Positions 15,452 through 24,640 are shown, counted from the first letter of the stretch. The stretch: 60,270 bases of DNA from Nocardia suismassiliense (GCF_900269665.1 NZ_LT985361.1:4884643-4944912); one strand, 5' to 3'. A program made the numbers and translations. Notes: generated by a model from the sequence alone, not told the origin.

Positions 15452-16093
15452 ATGCGGATCGCCGAACTCAGCCGCAGCAGTGGCGTACCGCCCGCGACCA
15501 TCAAGTACTACCTGCGCGAAGGACTACTGCGACCCGGCGTCCGGACCCATCACAACCAGGTGGATTACGGCGAGGAGCACGTCAACCGGTTACGGCTCAT
15601 CCGCGCGCTCGTCGACATCGGCGGGATATCGATCAGCGCCGCCGCGGAGCTGCTGACCGTCCTCGACAGCGGCAGCCTGAGCGCGCGGGAGGCGCTGGGT
15701 GAGGCGTTGTACGCGCTAGGTGGCCGCCGCTCACCGGTGGGCGCGGAGCAGCAGGAAGCCGCCGAGGCCGACGTCGACGCACTACTGACCCGCCGGGGAT
15801 GGCAGATCGGCGACGAGAGTCCCGCCCGGCACACCCTGACCGACGTGTGCGCGGCGTTGCGGCAACTCGGCCACGCCGACGTGCTCGGCGTCATAGACGA
15901 CTACGCCGCGGCGGCCGAAGCCGTCGCGGCGGTCGATGTCGGGCTCGTCCGCGACGAACCCACCGTGGAGCGGATGACCGAGACGGCCATCGTCGGAACG
16001 ATTCTCGGCGACACCATGCTCTCGGCGCTGCGCAGGCTGGCACAGGAACACATCTCCGGGATGCTGCTGTCCGGCGAAGAGCGGAAGGACTGA
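15452..16093 (+). CDS. MerR-family transcriptional regulator
   Basis: The 213-residue protein starts with a MerR winged helix (MRIAELSRSSGVPPATIKYYLREGLLRPG) and the typical coiled dimer helix after HVNRLRLIRALVDIGGISI. The C-terminal ~120 residues are alpha-helical and show no metal-binding cysteines, so an organic ligand or redox signal is more likely than a metal. AGGAGA precedes the ATG. It is divergent from the two membrane genes and separated from them by an operator cluster. Confidence 0.88.
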   Translation: MRIAELSRSSGVPPATIKYYLREGLLRPGVRTHHNQVDYGEEHVNRLRLIRALVDIGGISISAAAELLTVLDSGSLSAREALGEALYALGGRRSPVGAEQQEAAEADVDALLTRRGWQIGDESPARHTLTDVCAALRQLGHADVLGVIDDYAAAAEAVAAVDVGLVRDEPTVERMTETAIVGTILGDTMLSALRRLAQEHISGMLLSGEERKD

Positions 16094-16158
16094 GCCGTCC
16101 GCTCTTCGACATCGGATCGAAGCTCGTCGCAACCGAACCGCATTGCGAGCCTGATTCG

Positions 16159-16190
16159 GTTCGGTGACGATGCGCGCAGCGTCACCGAAC
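16159..16190. terminator. Hairpin between convergent MerR and DUF4173 genes
   Basis: GTTCGGTGACG and CGTCACCGAAC form a perfect 11-bp stem with a 10-base loop and no T-run. It lies in the 185-bp gap between converging genes, a natural place for a two-way, hairpin-only terminator of the kind common in actinobacteria. Confidence 0.6.
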
Positions 16191-16278
16191 TCGGCACACG
16201 TCCCCTGTGTCAGGTTGCCACGATCTCCGCGAGAGCCGATTCCTGGAAACCGCGCAGCCGACCGTACATTCGCCCGGG

Positions 16279-18846
16279 TCAGCGAGCGGCGTCCGAGCGG
16301 GAAAGGTTCCAGCTCTGCCAGGTATCGTCATCGAGCTGGGCGCGGACCCGCTCGCGGACTTGGCTGCGCATCGGTTCCGGCAGCCGATCGATCGCAGGCA
16401 GGATGTCGGTCGACAGTTCGGACAGGTAGCTGGTGTCGAGCGGCTTCCCGTTCTCCCAGCGGGAGATGTTCTGGTCGGCGATCAGTCGCTCCGGATTCAG
16501 CACGGCCAGCGCGAGCAAGGTGGCCATGGCGGTGCCGATCACCGCACGCGGCAACCACATCCGGCGCAGGCTGAACACCGCGGCGAGCACCAGCAGATAG
16601 ACCAGACCGAGCCACAGCTCGCAGACCTCGACCAGCAACCGCAGCAACGTGAAGCCGTACGCCTGTTGGTAAGTCCACATGCGCCCGAGTGCGGAGGCGA
16701 CGATCACCAGCGAGAGCACGCTCACCGCGGACAGCAGCACACGCAACCACAGGCGGTCCGCCGCGGACTCCTGCCCGGCCCAGCGCAGCACCACCAGGAT
16801 CACCGCGAGGGTGAGGATGGTGACCAACGACAGCTGCCAGAATCCCGTGCGGGCGTACTCGGCATAAGTGAGGCCTGCCGTGCGCTGCACATAGTCGTCG
16901 CCACCGAACAGCGCCACGAACTGCGCGCCGACGAACACCGCGAACAGAACGGTGAGCGCACTCACCGGCAGTGCCCACTCCAGGCGGCGCAGCGTCCGAA
17001 CCGGCTCATTCGTCGATTCCGTTGCGGGCTGCGGCGGTCCGGCCAGCACATAGAGTGCACCGACCGCAGCGAGCCCGACCACCACGAACAGCACGATCTT
17101 CTGGACGACCCGATCCGTCGCGATCTCCGGTGTCAGCGGCTCCAGCAGCTTCGCGAACGTCGCATCGGCGCCACCGAGCAACGGGATGAACACCGCGAGC
17201 AACGCGACAGTCACCACCACCGACAGCACGACCCCCTGCTCCCGCCGCGACTTACTGCCACGCATCTGTTTGGCCCCGGCATACACCCACGGCACACTGC
17301 TCAACGACGCGAGCGGCCAAGCGATCACGTCATAGAGGACACCGTGCACCGAACGCCGCCCCACCACCGCCAGCGACCCGGCTACACACGCTGCCACTAC
17401 GCACAGGGTGAACAACCAGCCCGCCGCGCGGAAAGTGCCCACCGCCAGGAGCGCCAGCAGCATTCCGGTCCAGAAGTTCCGAGCGCCGTTCTCGCTGAGT
17501 CCGCGACGGATGGCCGACTCCAGCTGGGTGCTCTCCGGTTTCGCTGCATCGGCAGGCTCCGACTTCGCACCGACGATGCGGGAATCCACGCGCGAGCTCG
17601 AATCTGCCGGGCCCTCGGGCTGACTGGAGCGCGACTCCGCCGCCGCAGATTTCACCTCCCGCGTAGTGGCATCCTCAGCAGTGGCGGAATCCGTCGTGGC
17701 CGACGGTGTGACGCGTGCGTCGTCGGCGGTGTCGATACCGGCGGCCGCCACGGGCGGGGTTGCCGACGACGGATTCGAGGCGGCATCAGCAGTTTCGGTC
17801 GCACCGGCACCAGAATCAGAGGTGGTGTCGGAGGCAGCGGCAGTCGTCGCAGCCAGCGGTGCGACGCGCGCATCGGCGGCATCGGCGGCAGCATCCGCAG
17901 CTGTGTCGGCGGAGGTAGTCGCAGCACCTGGAGCGGCGGAGGTAGTCGCAGCACCTGGAGCGGCGGAGGTAGTCGCAGCACCTGGAGCGGCGGAGGTAGT
18001 CGCAGCACCTGGAGCGGCGGAGGTAGTCGCAGCACCTGGAGCGGCGGAGGTAGTCGCAGCACCTGGAGCGGCGGAGGTAGTCGCAGCACCTGGAGCGGCG
18101 GAGGTAGTCGCAGCACCTGGAGCGGCGGAGGTAGTCGCAGCACCTGGAGCGGCGGAGGTAGTCGCAGCCTTCGGCGCGACACGCGCATCTGCGGCATCGC
18201 CGGCAACACCGGCGGCGGAATCTGTGGCGTCGACGGCAGCGGTCGACTTGCTGAGCTCATCGGGTTGCGACTTCGCTCCGTCCGAACCCTTGGGCGCGCC
18301 GGGAACTGGGATCTCCTCAGCTCGTGCACCGGACTTCTCTACTCGCGCGCCATGCGTCGAATCCTCCCCTCCGGGATTCGAAGCGGCGGCAGGCGATGTC
18401 GCCTGCACACCCTGTGACAAACTGGCCGCGTCGACTTCAGTTCCGCTTTCGGCCGAGTCTGGCCCCTCAGCGAGATCCTGCCGCGACTTGCGCGCGTTGC
18501 GATCCACCATGAGCACCGCGCCGACGCTCACCGATCCGGCGAGCAACCAGCCGATTCCCGGACGGTCCAACGGAATCAACACCGCGCCGGCGAAGCCCGC
18601 GAGACAAGCTGCAGGCAGGACGCCGGGTGGGCAGACGACGCGGCGCCATTTCGCCGGCGGTTGCGCTACCTGTCGTATCGGGTACTGGGGGTAGGCGGGA
18701 AGCGGCGGGTCGGAAGGGGTTGCGGGCACCGGCTGGTCGGCGGTCAGTAGCGCTCCCAGCGGCGAGCCGGGTGCCGGGGTTTCGGGTTGTGCAGCCGCGG
18801 ACTTGTCCGCTTCCGGCGGTATCGGCGCTGCGGGTTTTTCGGGCAT
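16279..18846 (-). CDS. DUF4173/DUF4153-type polytopic membrane protein with repeat-rich loop
   Basis: The 855-residue protein has a Pro-rich head and two early hydrophobic segments (about 65-110). A disordered Ala/Thr/Ser/Asp stretch of about 300 residues follows, then a C-terminal half with roughly ten membrane helices. That half contains NGARNFWTGMLLALLAVGTFRAAGW, VPWVYAGAKQMRGS, LTYAEYARTGFWQL and a soluble tail (NPERLIADQNISRWENGKPLD). The tail and helix pattern match DUF4153/DUF4173 proteins, whose function is unknown. The disordered stretch holds nine identical nonapeptides. The gene follows the sensor kinase on the same strand by 73 bp, so this membrane protein may be part of the same envelope-sensing operon. 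Only a weak GAAAG precedes the ATG. Confidence 0.75.
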   Translation of the reverse strand: MPEKPAAPIPPEADKSAAAQPETPAPGSPLGALLTADQPVPATPSDPPLPAYPQYPIRQVAQPPAKWRRVVCPPGVLPAACLAGFAGAVLIPLDRPGIGWLLAGSVSVGAVLMVDRNARKSRQDLAEGPDSAESGTEVDAASLSQGVQATSPAAASNPGGEDSTHGARVEKSGARAEEIPVPGAPKGSDGAKSQPDELSKSTAAVDATDSAAGVAGDAADARVAPKAATTSAAPGAATTSAAPGAATTSAAPGAATTSAAPGAATTSAAPGAATTSAAPGAATTSAAPGAATTSAAPGAATTSAAPGAATTSADTAADAAADAADARVAPLAATTAAASDTTSDSGAGATETADAASNPSSATPPVAAAGIDTADDARVTPSATTDSATAEDATTREVKSAAAESRSSQPEGPADSSSRVDSRIVGAKSEPADAAKPESTQLESAIRRGLSENGARNFWTGMLLALLAVGTFRAAGWLFTLCVVAACVAGSLAVVGRRSVHGVLYDVIAWPLASLSSVPWVYAGAKQMRGSKSRREQGVVLSVVVTVALLAVFIPLLGGADATFAKLLEPLTPEIATDRVVQKIVLFVVVGLAAVGALYVLAGPPQPATESTNEPVRTLRRLEWALPVSALTVLFAVFVGAQFVALFGGDDYVQRTAGLTYAEYARTGFWQLSLVTILTLAVILVVLRWAGQESAADRLWLRVLLSAVSVLSLVIVASALGRMWTYQQAYGFTLLRLLVEVCELWLGLVYLLVLAAVFSLRRMWLPRAVIGTAMATLLALAVLNPERLIADQNISRWENGKPLDTSYLSELSTDILPAIDRLPEPMRSQVRERVRAQLDDDTWQSWNLSRSDAAR
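17921..18163 (-). repeat. Nine perfect 27-bp tandem repeats in the DUF4173 gene
   Basis: Nine copies of a 27-bp unit encode APGAATTSA in tandem, with partial units at both ends. The copies look identical at the DNA level, which points to recent slippage or gene conversion. The array is in frame and lies in the disordered linker. Confidence 0.95.
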
Positions 18847-18919
18847 GATTCGCTTTCTGTGGGTGTGCGGGACCGCCCCGCGGGCCCTGATGGGTCCGGG
18901 TTGGCGGGTAGGAATGGGG

Positions 18920-20269
18920 TCAGTGGCCGGGTAGGACCACGCGGATACGGGAGCCGGGGTCGGCGACGGCGATGGTGCCGCCGTGCAGGTCGACGATCCA
19001 GCGGGAGATGGCGAGGCCGAGACCGGTGCCGCCGCCGTCGGTGCGGCCGCCACGGGTGAACCGGTCGAAGACGCGGGCGCGTTCGGCGGGTGGGATACCT
19101 GGGCCGTCGTCGGCTACCTCGATCACCAGCTTGCCGGATTGCATGCGGGCGGTGACGCGAACCTCGCCGCCTGCGGGGCCGTGCCGGGCGGCGTTGTCGA
19201 GCAGGTTGAGTAGCACTTGATGCAAACGTGCACGGTCGGCGAATACGCGTACGGTGCTGGGCTGCACGTCGGTCGTGAATCGCACGCCACGGCCGAGTGC
19301 CGCGGCGGCGACGTCCGCCTCGGCGACGACCTCGGCCAACAACGGTGCGACGTCGAGGCTTTCGCGATCGAGCGGGAAGGCGCCCGCCTCGATGCTGGAC
19401 AGGTCGAGCAGTTCGGAGACCAGCAGGCTCAGCCGCTCGGTCTGGGCGAGGGCGGTGCGCAACGTTTTCGGGTCCGGTTCGGAGACGCCGTCGACGAGGT
19501 TTTCCAGTAGCGCGTTCAGCGCGGTGATCGGCGTACGGAGTTCGTGGGAGACGTTCGCGATGAGGTCGCGGCGCTGCTGGTCGGCGGCGGCCAGATCGGC
19601 GGCCATCTGATTGAACGCTTCGGCCAGTTGCCCGACCTCGTCGCGGGACGTCGCCCGCACCCGCCGTGTGTAGTCGCCGTGTGCCATCCTTTTGGCCGCA
19701 GCCGTCATCTCGCGCAATGGTCTGGTGATGCCGTGGGCGAGGAACTGCGAGGCGACCAGTGCGATCGCCACCGAGGCGAGGGTCGTCTTCGGCGGCAGCC
19801 AGCCGATCTTGAATCGAAAGTAGCCGAACGCGATCCCACCGGCACACAGCATCAGAATCGCCAGCTTCAACTTGACCGAGCGCACCCGATCCAGCGGTCG
19901 CGGGAGTACCTCGGCCACCTTGTCCGAGATGGCACGCAGTCGGTCCACGAGCGTACGAGGCTGGACGGGACCGATGTCACGCCCCCGGTTCGGGACGCTC
20001 AGGGCAGATGGGCGGTCGTGATCCGCTCCGCCGCGCGCGCGGGCCCGCCGTCCAACGCCTGCCGCGTGAGTGTCGCCCGTCTCGCCGGGCTTCAGCGAAC
20101 CGTCGTCCGGTGCTGCGCTACTCTGCGCGACCACTTTCTGCGCCGAAACCTTCGCCGGAGACGAGGTGTCGTTCCGCGCGGCGGGCTGGTCGTGCGCGCT
20201 GTGGGTGTTGTCGTCCTGGAGAGAGCTCGGTGCGAACCCCTCGCCGGGTACCGCCGGGTTCGTGCTCAT
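18920..20269 (-). CDS. Sensor histidine kinase (HAMP type)
   Basis: From the ATG with GGAGG 4 nt upstream the protein is 449 residues. A long disordered N-terminus (1-110) is followed by two membrane helices (KLKLAILMLCAGGIAFGYF and TLASVAIALVASQFLAHGI) with only a short outside loop between them. A HAMP domain, the phospho-acceptor box NVSHELRTPITALN, the N box NLLDNAARHG and the G boxes DDGPGI and GGGTGLGLAISRWI follow. The tiny extracellular loop suggests intramembrane sensing. It lies behind the response regulator gene and before the DUF4173 protein, giving a probable three-gene signalling unit. Confidence 0.9.
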   Translation of the reverse strand: MSTNPAVPGEGFAPSSLQDDNTHSAHDQPAARNDTSSPAKVSAQKVVAQSSAAPDDGSLKPGETGDTHAAGVGRRARARGGADHDRPSALSVPNRGRDIGPVQPRTLVDRLRAISDKVAEVLPRPLDRVRSVKLKLAILMLCAGGIAFGYFRFKIGWLPPKTTLASVAIALVASQFLAHGITRPLREMTAAAKRMAHGDYTRRVRATSRDEVGQLAEAFNQMAADLAAADQQRRDLIANVSHELRTPITALNALLENLVDGVSEPDPKTLRTALAQTERLSLLVSELLDLSSIEAGAFPLDRESLDVAPLLAEVVAEADVAAAALGRGVRFTTDVQPSTVRVFADRARLHQVLLNLLDNAARHGPAGGEVRVTARMQSGKLVIEVADDGPGIPPAERARVFDRFTRGGRTDGGGTGLGLAISRWIVDLHGGTIAVADPGSRIRVVLPGH

Positions 20270-20482
20270 CGTGCCTCCAGCGCTGAGCGGGAGCACTGAC
20301 ATTCCATCGGTTCAAGAGCTCGAGTACTCCCCATTGCACCTCGCGTCGGTCGCTGGTTCATGCACACCTCTTGGTATCTCGTGTGCGGGGTCGTAAGCGT
20401 TTCGGTGAGTGCGTGCTCGACGCAGAAGCTCGCGACCAACGTGCGGCGGTATGCGGCATGTCGTGGGTTGCGTTGAGGCGTT

Positions 20483-21184
20483 TCATCGGGCTTCCAGTGC
20501 GTACCCCACGCCGTGCACGGTGCGGATCAAGTCGGCGCCGAGTTTGCGGCGCAAGGCTTTCACGTGGCTGTCGACCGCTCGGGTGCCTGCGGCGTCCGCC
20601 CAGTCCCAGACCTCCTCGAGGAGGCGTTCACGGGCCAGGACCACGCGGGGGCGGCGGGCCAAGCGGGCGAGCAGGTCGAATTCGAGTGGGGTGAGCTGGG
20701 CTTCGACGTCGGCGCGCCAGACGCGGCGCTGGTCGACGTCGATGCGCAGGTCACCGACCACGATGGTGTCGGCGTCCCGGTCGGCGGCGCGGTCCATGCG
20801 GCGCAGCAGTGCGTGCACGCGCGCGGTGAGGACACGCAGCGAGAACGGTTTGGTCAGATAGTCGTCCGCGCCGACACCGAGGCCGACGAGTTGGTCGGTC
20901 TCGTCGGTACGTGCGGTCAGCATCAGCACCGGCACCGGACGTTCCGCTTGGATCCGTCGGCACACTTCCAGCCCGTCGAAACCCGGCAGCATCACATCCA
21001 GCACCACCAGATCGGGTGCGAGCGCCGACGCCGCCGCCACTGCGGCAGGCCCGTCGTGCGCCAAGTCCACCGTGAACCCTTCGGCCCGCAGCCGCGCCGC
21101 GACCGACTCCGCGATGGTCACTTCATCGTCGACCACCAGAATCCGCCGCGCCACCTGTCCCCCGGCCGCTCCGCTCTGTTCCAT
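20483..21184 (-). CDS. OmpR/PhoB-family response regulator
   Basis: The 233-residue protein has a receiver domain with the acidic pair in VVDDE and the phosphorylated Asp in LVVLDVMLPGFDGLEV. TAR and the KPF lysine follow, then a winged-helix output domain (LTPLEFDLLARLARRPRVVLARERLLEEVW through RTVHGVGYAL). It should pair with the kinase encoded 213 bp downstream; the gap between them shows no other gene. The ATG encoding MEQSGA is chosen over an upstream GTG. Confidence 0.92.
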   Translation of the reverse strand: MEQSGAAGGQVARRILVVDDEVTIAESVAARLRAEGFTVDLAHDGPAAVAAASALAPDLVVLDVMLPGFDGLEVCRRIQAERPVPVLMLTARTDETDQLVGLGVGADDYLTKPFSLRVLTARVHALLRRMDRAADRDADTIVVGDLRIDVDQRRVWRADVEAQLTPLEFDLLARLARRPRVVLARERLLEEVWDWADAAGTRAVDSHVKALRRKLGADLIRTVHGVGYALEAR

Positions 21185-21262
21185 GCTCGGAACCCTAGCC
21201 ACCCCCTGTGGAGAGGTCCGGCACCAAATGTGGAGATTCCGTGTCGACGCCCCCTGTCGCTA

Positions 21263-21342
21263 CCTCGCCACCTCGCCACCTCGCCACCTCGCCACCTCGC
21301 CACCTCGCCACCTCGCCACCTCGCCACCTCGCCACCTCGCCA
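21263..21342. repeat. Ten copies of an 8-bp tandem repeat
   Basis: The octamer CCTCGCCA is repeated ten times without interruption just upstream of the response regulator promoter. Because eight is not a multiple of three, the array cannot sit stably in a coding frame. Copy number could vary by slippage. Confidence 0.95.
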
Positions 21343-21524
21343 CGAGACCATGCCCCTGCCACACCGTCGTGTCTCGCCCCACGCCGAACTGCTCGCGTCC
21401 GTCGATGGCACTATTTGCGACCAGCCTGGCGGTCTCGTGTTGCCGCGACCTAGTGGCCCGCACTACCTCCCAGCCCCTTTCTCCCCCAAGTCCCGTTCGA
21501 CGCCCAGACCACTCAACGCGGGCC

Positions 21525-21775
21525 TCCAACGGGACATGACGACCGGCTCACTCGTCTTTCCGCGCAGCCATGTCCCGTCCGAGCGCGGCCCAGGCCCCGA
21601 ACGGGACATCAAGACGGGCTCCCCCGTCTTTCCGCGCAGCCATGTCCCCATCGAGCTCGGCCCAAGCCCGGAACGGGACATCACGCCGGGCTCACTCGTC
21701 TTTCCCCGCAGCCATGTCCCCATGGAGCTCGGCCGAGGGCCCGAGCGGGGCACGACGGCGCTGACTTGTGTTCCA
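21525..21775. repeat. 72-bp tandem repeat, member of the dispersed hairpin family
   Basis: GGGACAT recurs at 21531, 21603 and 21675 with a 72-bp period, and a fourth, diverged copy starts near 21747. Each unit has CTCGTCTTTCC and GCAGCCATGTCCC, so GGGACAT and ATGTCCC arms alternate and can pair with either neighbour. The 730-bp gap 21185-21916 holds this array and the octamer array, and no gene that I can support. Confidence 0.85.
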
Positions 21776-21916
21776 GCGCGACAGGTCGGGATCGACACCG
21801 GAGTTGCTTGCAGCAGGCGGCCAATGCGAGTCGCACTGGGCGCAGAGTGCGACCAGTGCGGACAACCCCGCGTCGCCGAACTCTCCGCTCCGTCCATCGA
21901 CCGGAACGCGCTTTAA

Positions 21917-22309
21917 CTACCGCACGCACATGCCAATCGGAGCATATTTTCCACCCTCACCGTATTTGTCTGCGGGCCCCGGCCAACAATTCACGGACTG
22001 CCAATTCTTTTGGAAGCTAGGTGTCGAGGTCGATTCCGCCCAGCGTTGTGGCGAGCCTCCACACCCGACGGTCAATTTGTATTTCTTGCCCTGGGTATTG
22101 AAATTCCAACTCTGGCGGCTACCTTTACCTGCCCGCTTTGCCCAGCCGCTCTTTCCACCCTGGACCTCCACCCACACTCCGACGACGTTGCCGCCGTCCA
22201 CGCATGTCGCACTGCCGGAGTTCGCCGCGTGTGCTACACCCGGTGTCGCCAGCGCGAGCCCAACTCCGATCGCTACAGCTGCTGAAACTGTGTACCTTGC
22301 CTTACCCAC
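21917..22309 (-). CDS. Small secreted protein, function unknown
   Basis: Starting at the GTG preceded by GAAAGG, the product is 130 residues with a clear signal peptide (ARYTVSAAVAIGVGLALATPGVAHA, cleavage after AHA). The mature part is about 100 residues with four cysteines (SATCVDGGN, TVGCGGSP, SVNCWPGP and the final MCVR), probably two disulfides, and many Lys/Gly/Trp. The family is not recognised. Codon choice is less GC-biased than that of the neighbours (for example AAT, AAA and TTT codons), which may reflect transfer. It sits between two repeat blocks. Confidence 0.7.
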   Translation of the reverse strand: MGKARYTVSAAVAIGVGLALATPGVAHAANSGSATCVDGGNVVGVWVEVQGGKSGWAKRAGKGSRQSWNFNTQGKKYKLTVGCGGSPQRWAESTSTPSFQKNWQSVNCWPGPADKYGEGGKYAPIGMCVR

Positions 22310-22527
22310 GGTCGCCTTTCGATTGACGTACAAGCGTCAAACGGACGGTATCCGGCAGCCATGTCGCCGCCAATCGGGTGTTTGAATGACATCGCGGGTC
22401 GGCAACTTCTGCATAGACAAACGAGACTTCGCCGTCAACGTCGAAATCCGGCGACCTGATTATCTACCGAAGGTCGCTCAACAAGGCCAACAGGATGTAG
22501 CGGCGAGCTCACTCGCCCTTGGACGCA

Positions 22528-22570
22528 GCCGAGTCCCGTTCAACGACCACGTCGGCGAACGGGACTCGGC
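22528..22570. terminator. 14-bp perfect hairpin after the P1B-4 ATPase gene; dispersed-family member
   Basis: GCCGAGTCCCGTTC and GAACGGGACTCGGC pair perfectly around a 15-base loop, nine bases past the ATPase stop. Flanking bases (CTCACTCG, GCAGCC) align with the 72-bp repeat at 21525, but the arm reads GAGTCCC/GGGACTC instead of ATGTCCC/GGGACAT. It therefore looks like a dispersed hairpin copy that also serves as terminator. Confidence 0.7.
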
Positions 22571-22579
22571 GTACAGGTT

Positions 22580-24604
22580 CTATGCGGTGCTGGGGCGAGG
22601 CTCGTGGGTGATGCCTTCGTGCTCGGCGCCGCGGGCGAAGCGGAGGAGGCGGAGGGCGTTGGCTACTACGAGGAGGGTGGAGCCTTCGTGGATGAAGACT
22701 GCTGGGCCGATGGGGAGGCCCAGCAGGGTGGCGGGGACGAGGGCGAGGACTATCAGGAGGGAGAAGGTCAGGTTTTGGCGGATGATGCGGGCGGTGCGGC
22801 GGCTCAAAGCTACGGCGAAGGGGAGGCGGCCGATGTCGTCGACCATCAGCGCGATGTCGGCGGTTTCCAGCGCGACGGCGGAACCGCTTGCGCCCATGGC
22901 GATGCCGACCGAGGCGTTGACCATGGCGGGGGCGTCGTTGACGCCGTCACCGACCATGGCGGTGCCGTTGCGGCCGCCGAGCTTGCCGATCATGGTGACC
23001 TTGTCTTCGGGCAGCAGTCCGCCGTGTGCGGCGTTCAGGCCCATGTCCGCGGCGACGGCGTCGGCGACGCGCTGGTTGTCGCCGGAGATGAGGACGATGT
23101 CGTCGATGCCGAGTTCGCGCAGTCGAGCGACTACCGGTGCCGCTTCGGCGCGCGGGATGTCCATCACGCCGACGACACCCAGGTACACGCCCGCGTGCCG
23201 GACGATCATCGTGGTGCGTCCGCGCTCGTGTAGCTCGTCGACGGTCTGGACGATCTCACTCGGCACGCCCTCGGGGTCCAGTTCGAAGAACATGGTGCGG
23301 TTGCCGACCTCGGTGGTGTGGCCGTCGACGAGGGCGGTGATGCCGCGTCCGGTCACCGAGTTCACGGAGGTCGCGGTTCGTTCGCTGCCCGCGGGCACCA
23401 GCAGCGCGAGGTCCCGGGTGATGGCGCCGGCGAGCGGATGGTCGCTGTAGGACTCGACCGCGAAGAGCGTGCTGATCAGTTCGTCGCGCAGTTCCGGACG
23501 GGCCGGGACGATATCGGTGACCTTCGGCTGTCCCCAGGTGAGGGTGCCGGTCTTGTCGAACGCCATCGACCGCACCCTGCCGAGGGTTTCCAGAGGGCCA
23601 CCGCCCTTGGCGAGGACACCGGCCTGGGCAGCGCGGGCGATTCCGGCGAGTACCGCGCTCGGCGTCGCGATCGCCAGCGCACAGGGGCTGGCTGCCACCA
23701 GTACCACCATGGCGCGATAGAAGCTGTCGGCGAACGGCTCCGCGGCGGCGAACACACCGAAGGCCAGCACGCCGAGCACTCCGGCGAGCACAACGGGCAC
23801 GTAGAACAGTTGGAATCGGTCGATGAACCGCTGCGTCGGCGACTTCTGAGTGTCGGCCTCGCGCACCATCGTGATCACCCGGGCGAGCATGCTGTCCCCG
23901 GCGCGACTGGTCACGAGGACGTCCATCGCGCCGGCGCCATTCATCGTGCCTGCGAACACCCGATGCGATTCCGGCACAGCAGTGCCACTCGCCAGCGCGG
24001 CCGCGGCGTCGGCGATCGGCGCCTTCTCCACGGGAATACTTTCACCGGTCACCGACGACTCGTCGACGCTACTCACACCGTCGACCACCACACCGTCCGC
24101 GGCGAGCCGCGAATTCGGCAGCACGACAACCACATCGCCGATCGCGAGGTCGTTCACCTCGACTTCACGCACCACCCCGTCGGAAGCCCGCACGAGCGCG
24201 GTCGCCGGGGCGAGTTCGGCGAGTGCCTCGATCGAACGCTGCGCGCGTCCCATCGCATACTCCTCGAGTGCGTGCCCGAGGCTGAACAGGAACAGCAGGA
24301 CCGATCCTTCCGCCCACTTGCCGACCATGGCCGCGCCCACCGCCGCGACCAGCATCAGGAAGTCGACCTCGAACCGGCCGCGGCGCACGGTGGAAATCGC
24401 GGTGCGGATGGTGAAGTAGCCGCCGAAGAAGTAGGTCGCCGCGAACAACGCGATCGCCACCCATTCCGGCGCGGACACCAGGTACTTCGCCGTCATGCCG
24501 CCGGCGTAGGTCACGCCGGAGGCGATCGCGAAGATCAGTTCCGACCGCTCCCCCAACAACGCGGCGCCATGGCCGTGTTCGCTTGCTCGTGCCTCTGTGC
24601 TCAT
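22580..24604 (-). CDS. P1B-4-type heavy-metal P-type ATPase (CtpD/CoaT-like)
   Basis: The 674-residue pump lacks an N-terminal metal-binding domain. It has the actuator TGES (SSVTGESIPVEK), the SPC motif (AASPCALAIATP), the phosphorylation site DKTGTLT, the nucleotide-binding HP dipeptide (YSDHPLAG) and the hinge GDGVNDAPA. The final helix carries HEGST. SPC together with HEGST defines the P1B-4 subgroup, whose members export Co2+, Ni2+, Zn2+ or Fe2+ depending on the species. The chosen ATG (MSTEARASEHGHGA) lies just after an A/T-rich double TATGCATA site suitable for an ArsR/SmtB repressor, although no such gene is adjacent. An in-frame extension upstream has no support. Confidence 0.9.
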   Translation of the reverse strand: MSTEARASEHGHGAALLGERSELIFAIASGVTYAGGMTAKYLVSAPEWVAIALFAATYFFGGYFTIRTAISTVRRGRFEVDFLMLVAAVGAAMVGKWAEGSVLLFLFSLGHALEEYAMGRAQRSIEALAELAPATALVRASDGVVREVEVNDLAIGDVVVVLPNSRLAADGVVVDGVSSVDESSVTGESIPVEKAPIADAAAALASGTAVPESHRVFAGTMNGAGAMDVLVTSRAGDSMLARVITMVREADTQKSPTQRFIDRFQLFYVPVVLAGVLGVLAFGVFAAAEPFADSFYRAMVVLVAASPCALAIATPSAVLAGIARAAQAGVLAKGGGPLETLGRVRSMAFDKTGTLTWGQPKVTDIVPARPELRDELISTLFAVESYSDHPLAGAITRDLALLVPAGSERTATSVNSVTGRGITALVDGHTTEVGNRTMFFELDPEGVPSEIVQTVDELHERGRTTMIVRHAGVYLGVVGVMDIPRAEAAPVVARLRELGIDDIVLISGDNQRVADAVAADMGLNAAHGGLLPEDKVTMIGKLGGRNGTAMVGDGVNDAPAMVNASVGIAMGASGSAVALETADIALMVDDIGRLPFAVALSRRTARIIRQNLTFSLLIVLALVPATLLGLPIGPAVFIHEGSTLLVVANALRLLRFARGAEHEGITHEPRPSTA

Positions 24605-24614
24605 ACGCCCATCA

Positions 24615-24640
24615 TATGCATAGATCGCTATGTATGCATA
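24615..24640. promoter_or_regulatory. A/T-rich inverted repeat before the P1B-4 ATPase
   Basis: TATGCATA occurs twice, 18 bp apart, on either side of GATCGCTATG, ending 10 bp before the start codon. It is strikingly A/T-rich for this genome. Metal-sensing ArsR/SmtB repressors bind dyads of this kind in front of P1B-4 pumps. Confidence 0.55.

Noticed and set aside
16207..18417. Plus-strand frame of 736 codons with GGSRSTWSG repeats
   Set aside because: The frame is open only because of GC bias and the 27-bp array; the minus-strand DUF4173 protein has clear membrane helices and family blocks.
21118..21411. Minus-strand frame with RGGEVARW repeats
   Set aside because: It is produced by the octamer array, whose period is not a multiple of three, and overlaps the response regulator promoter.
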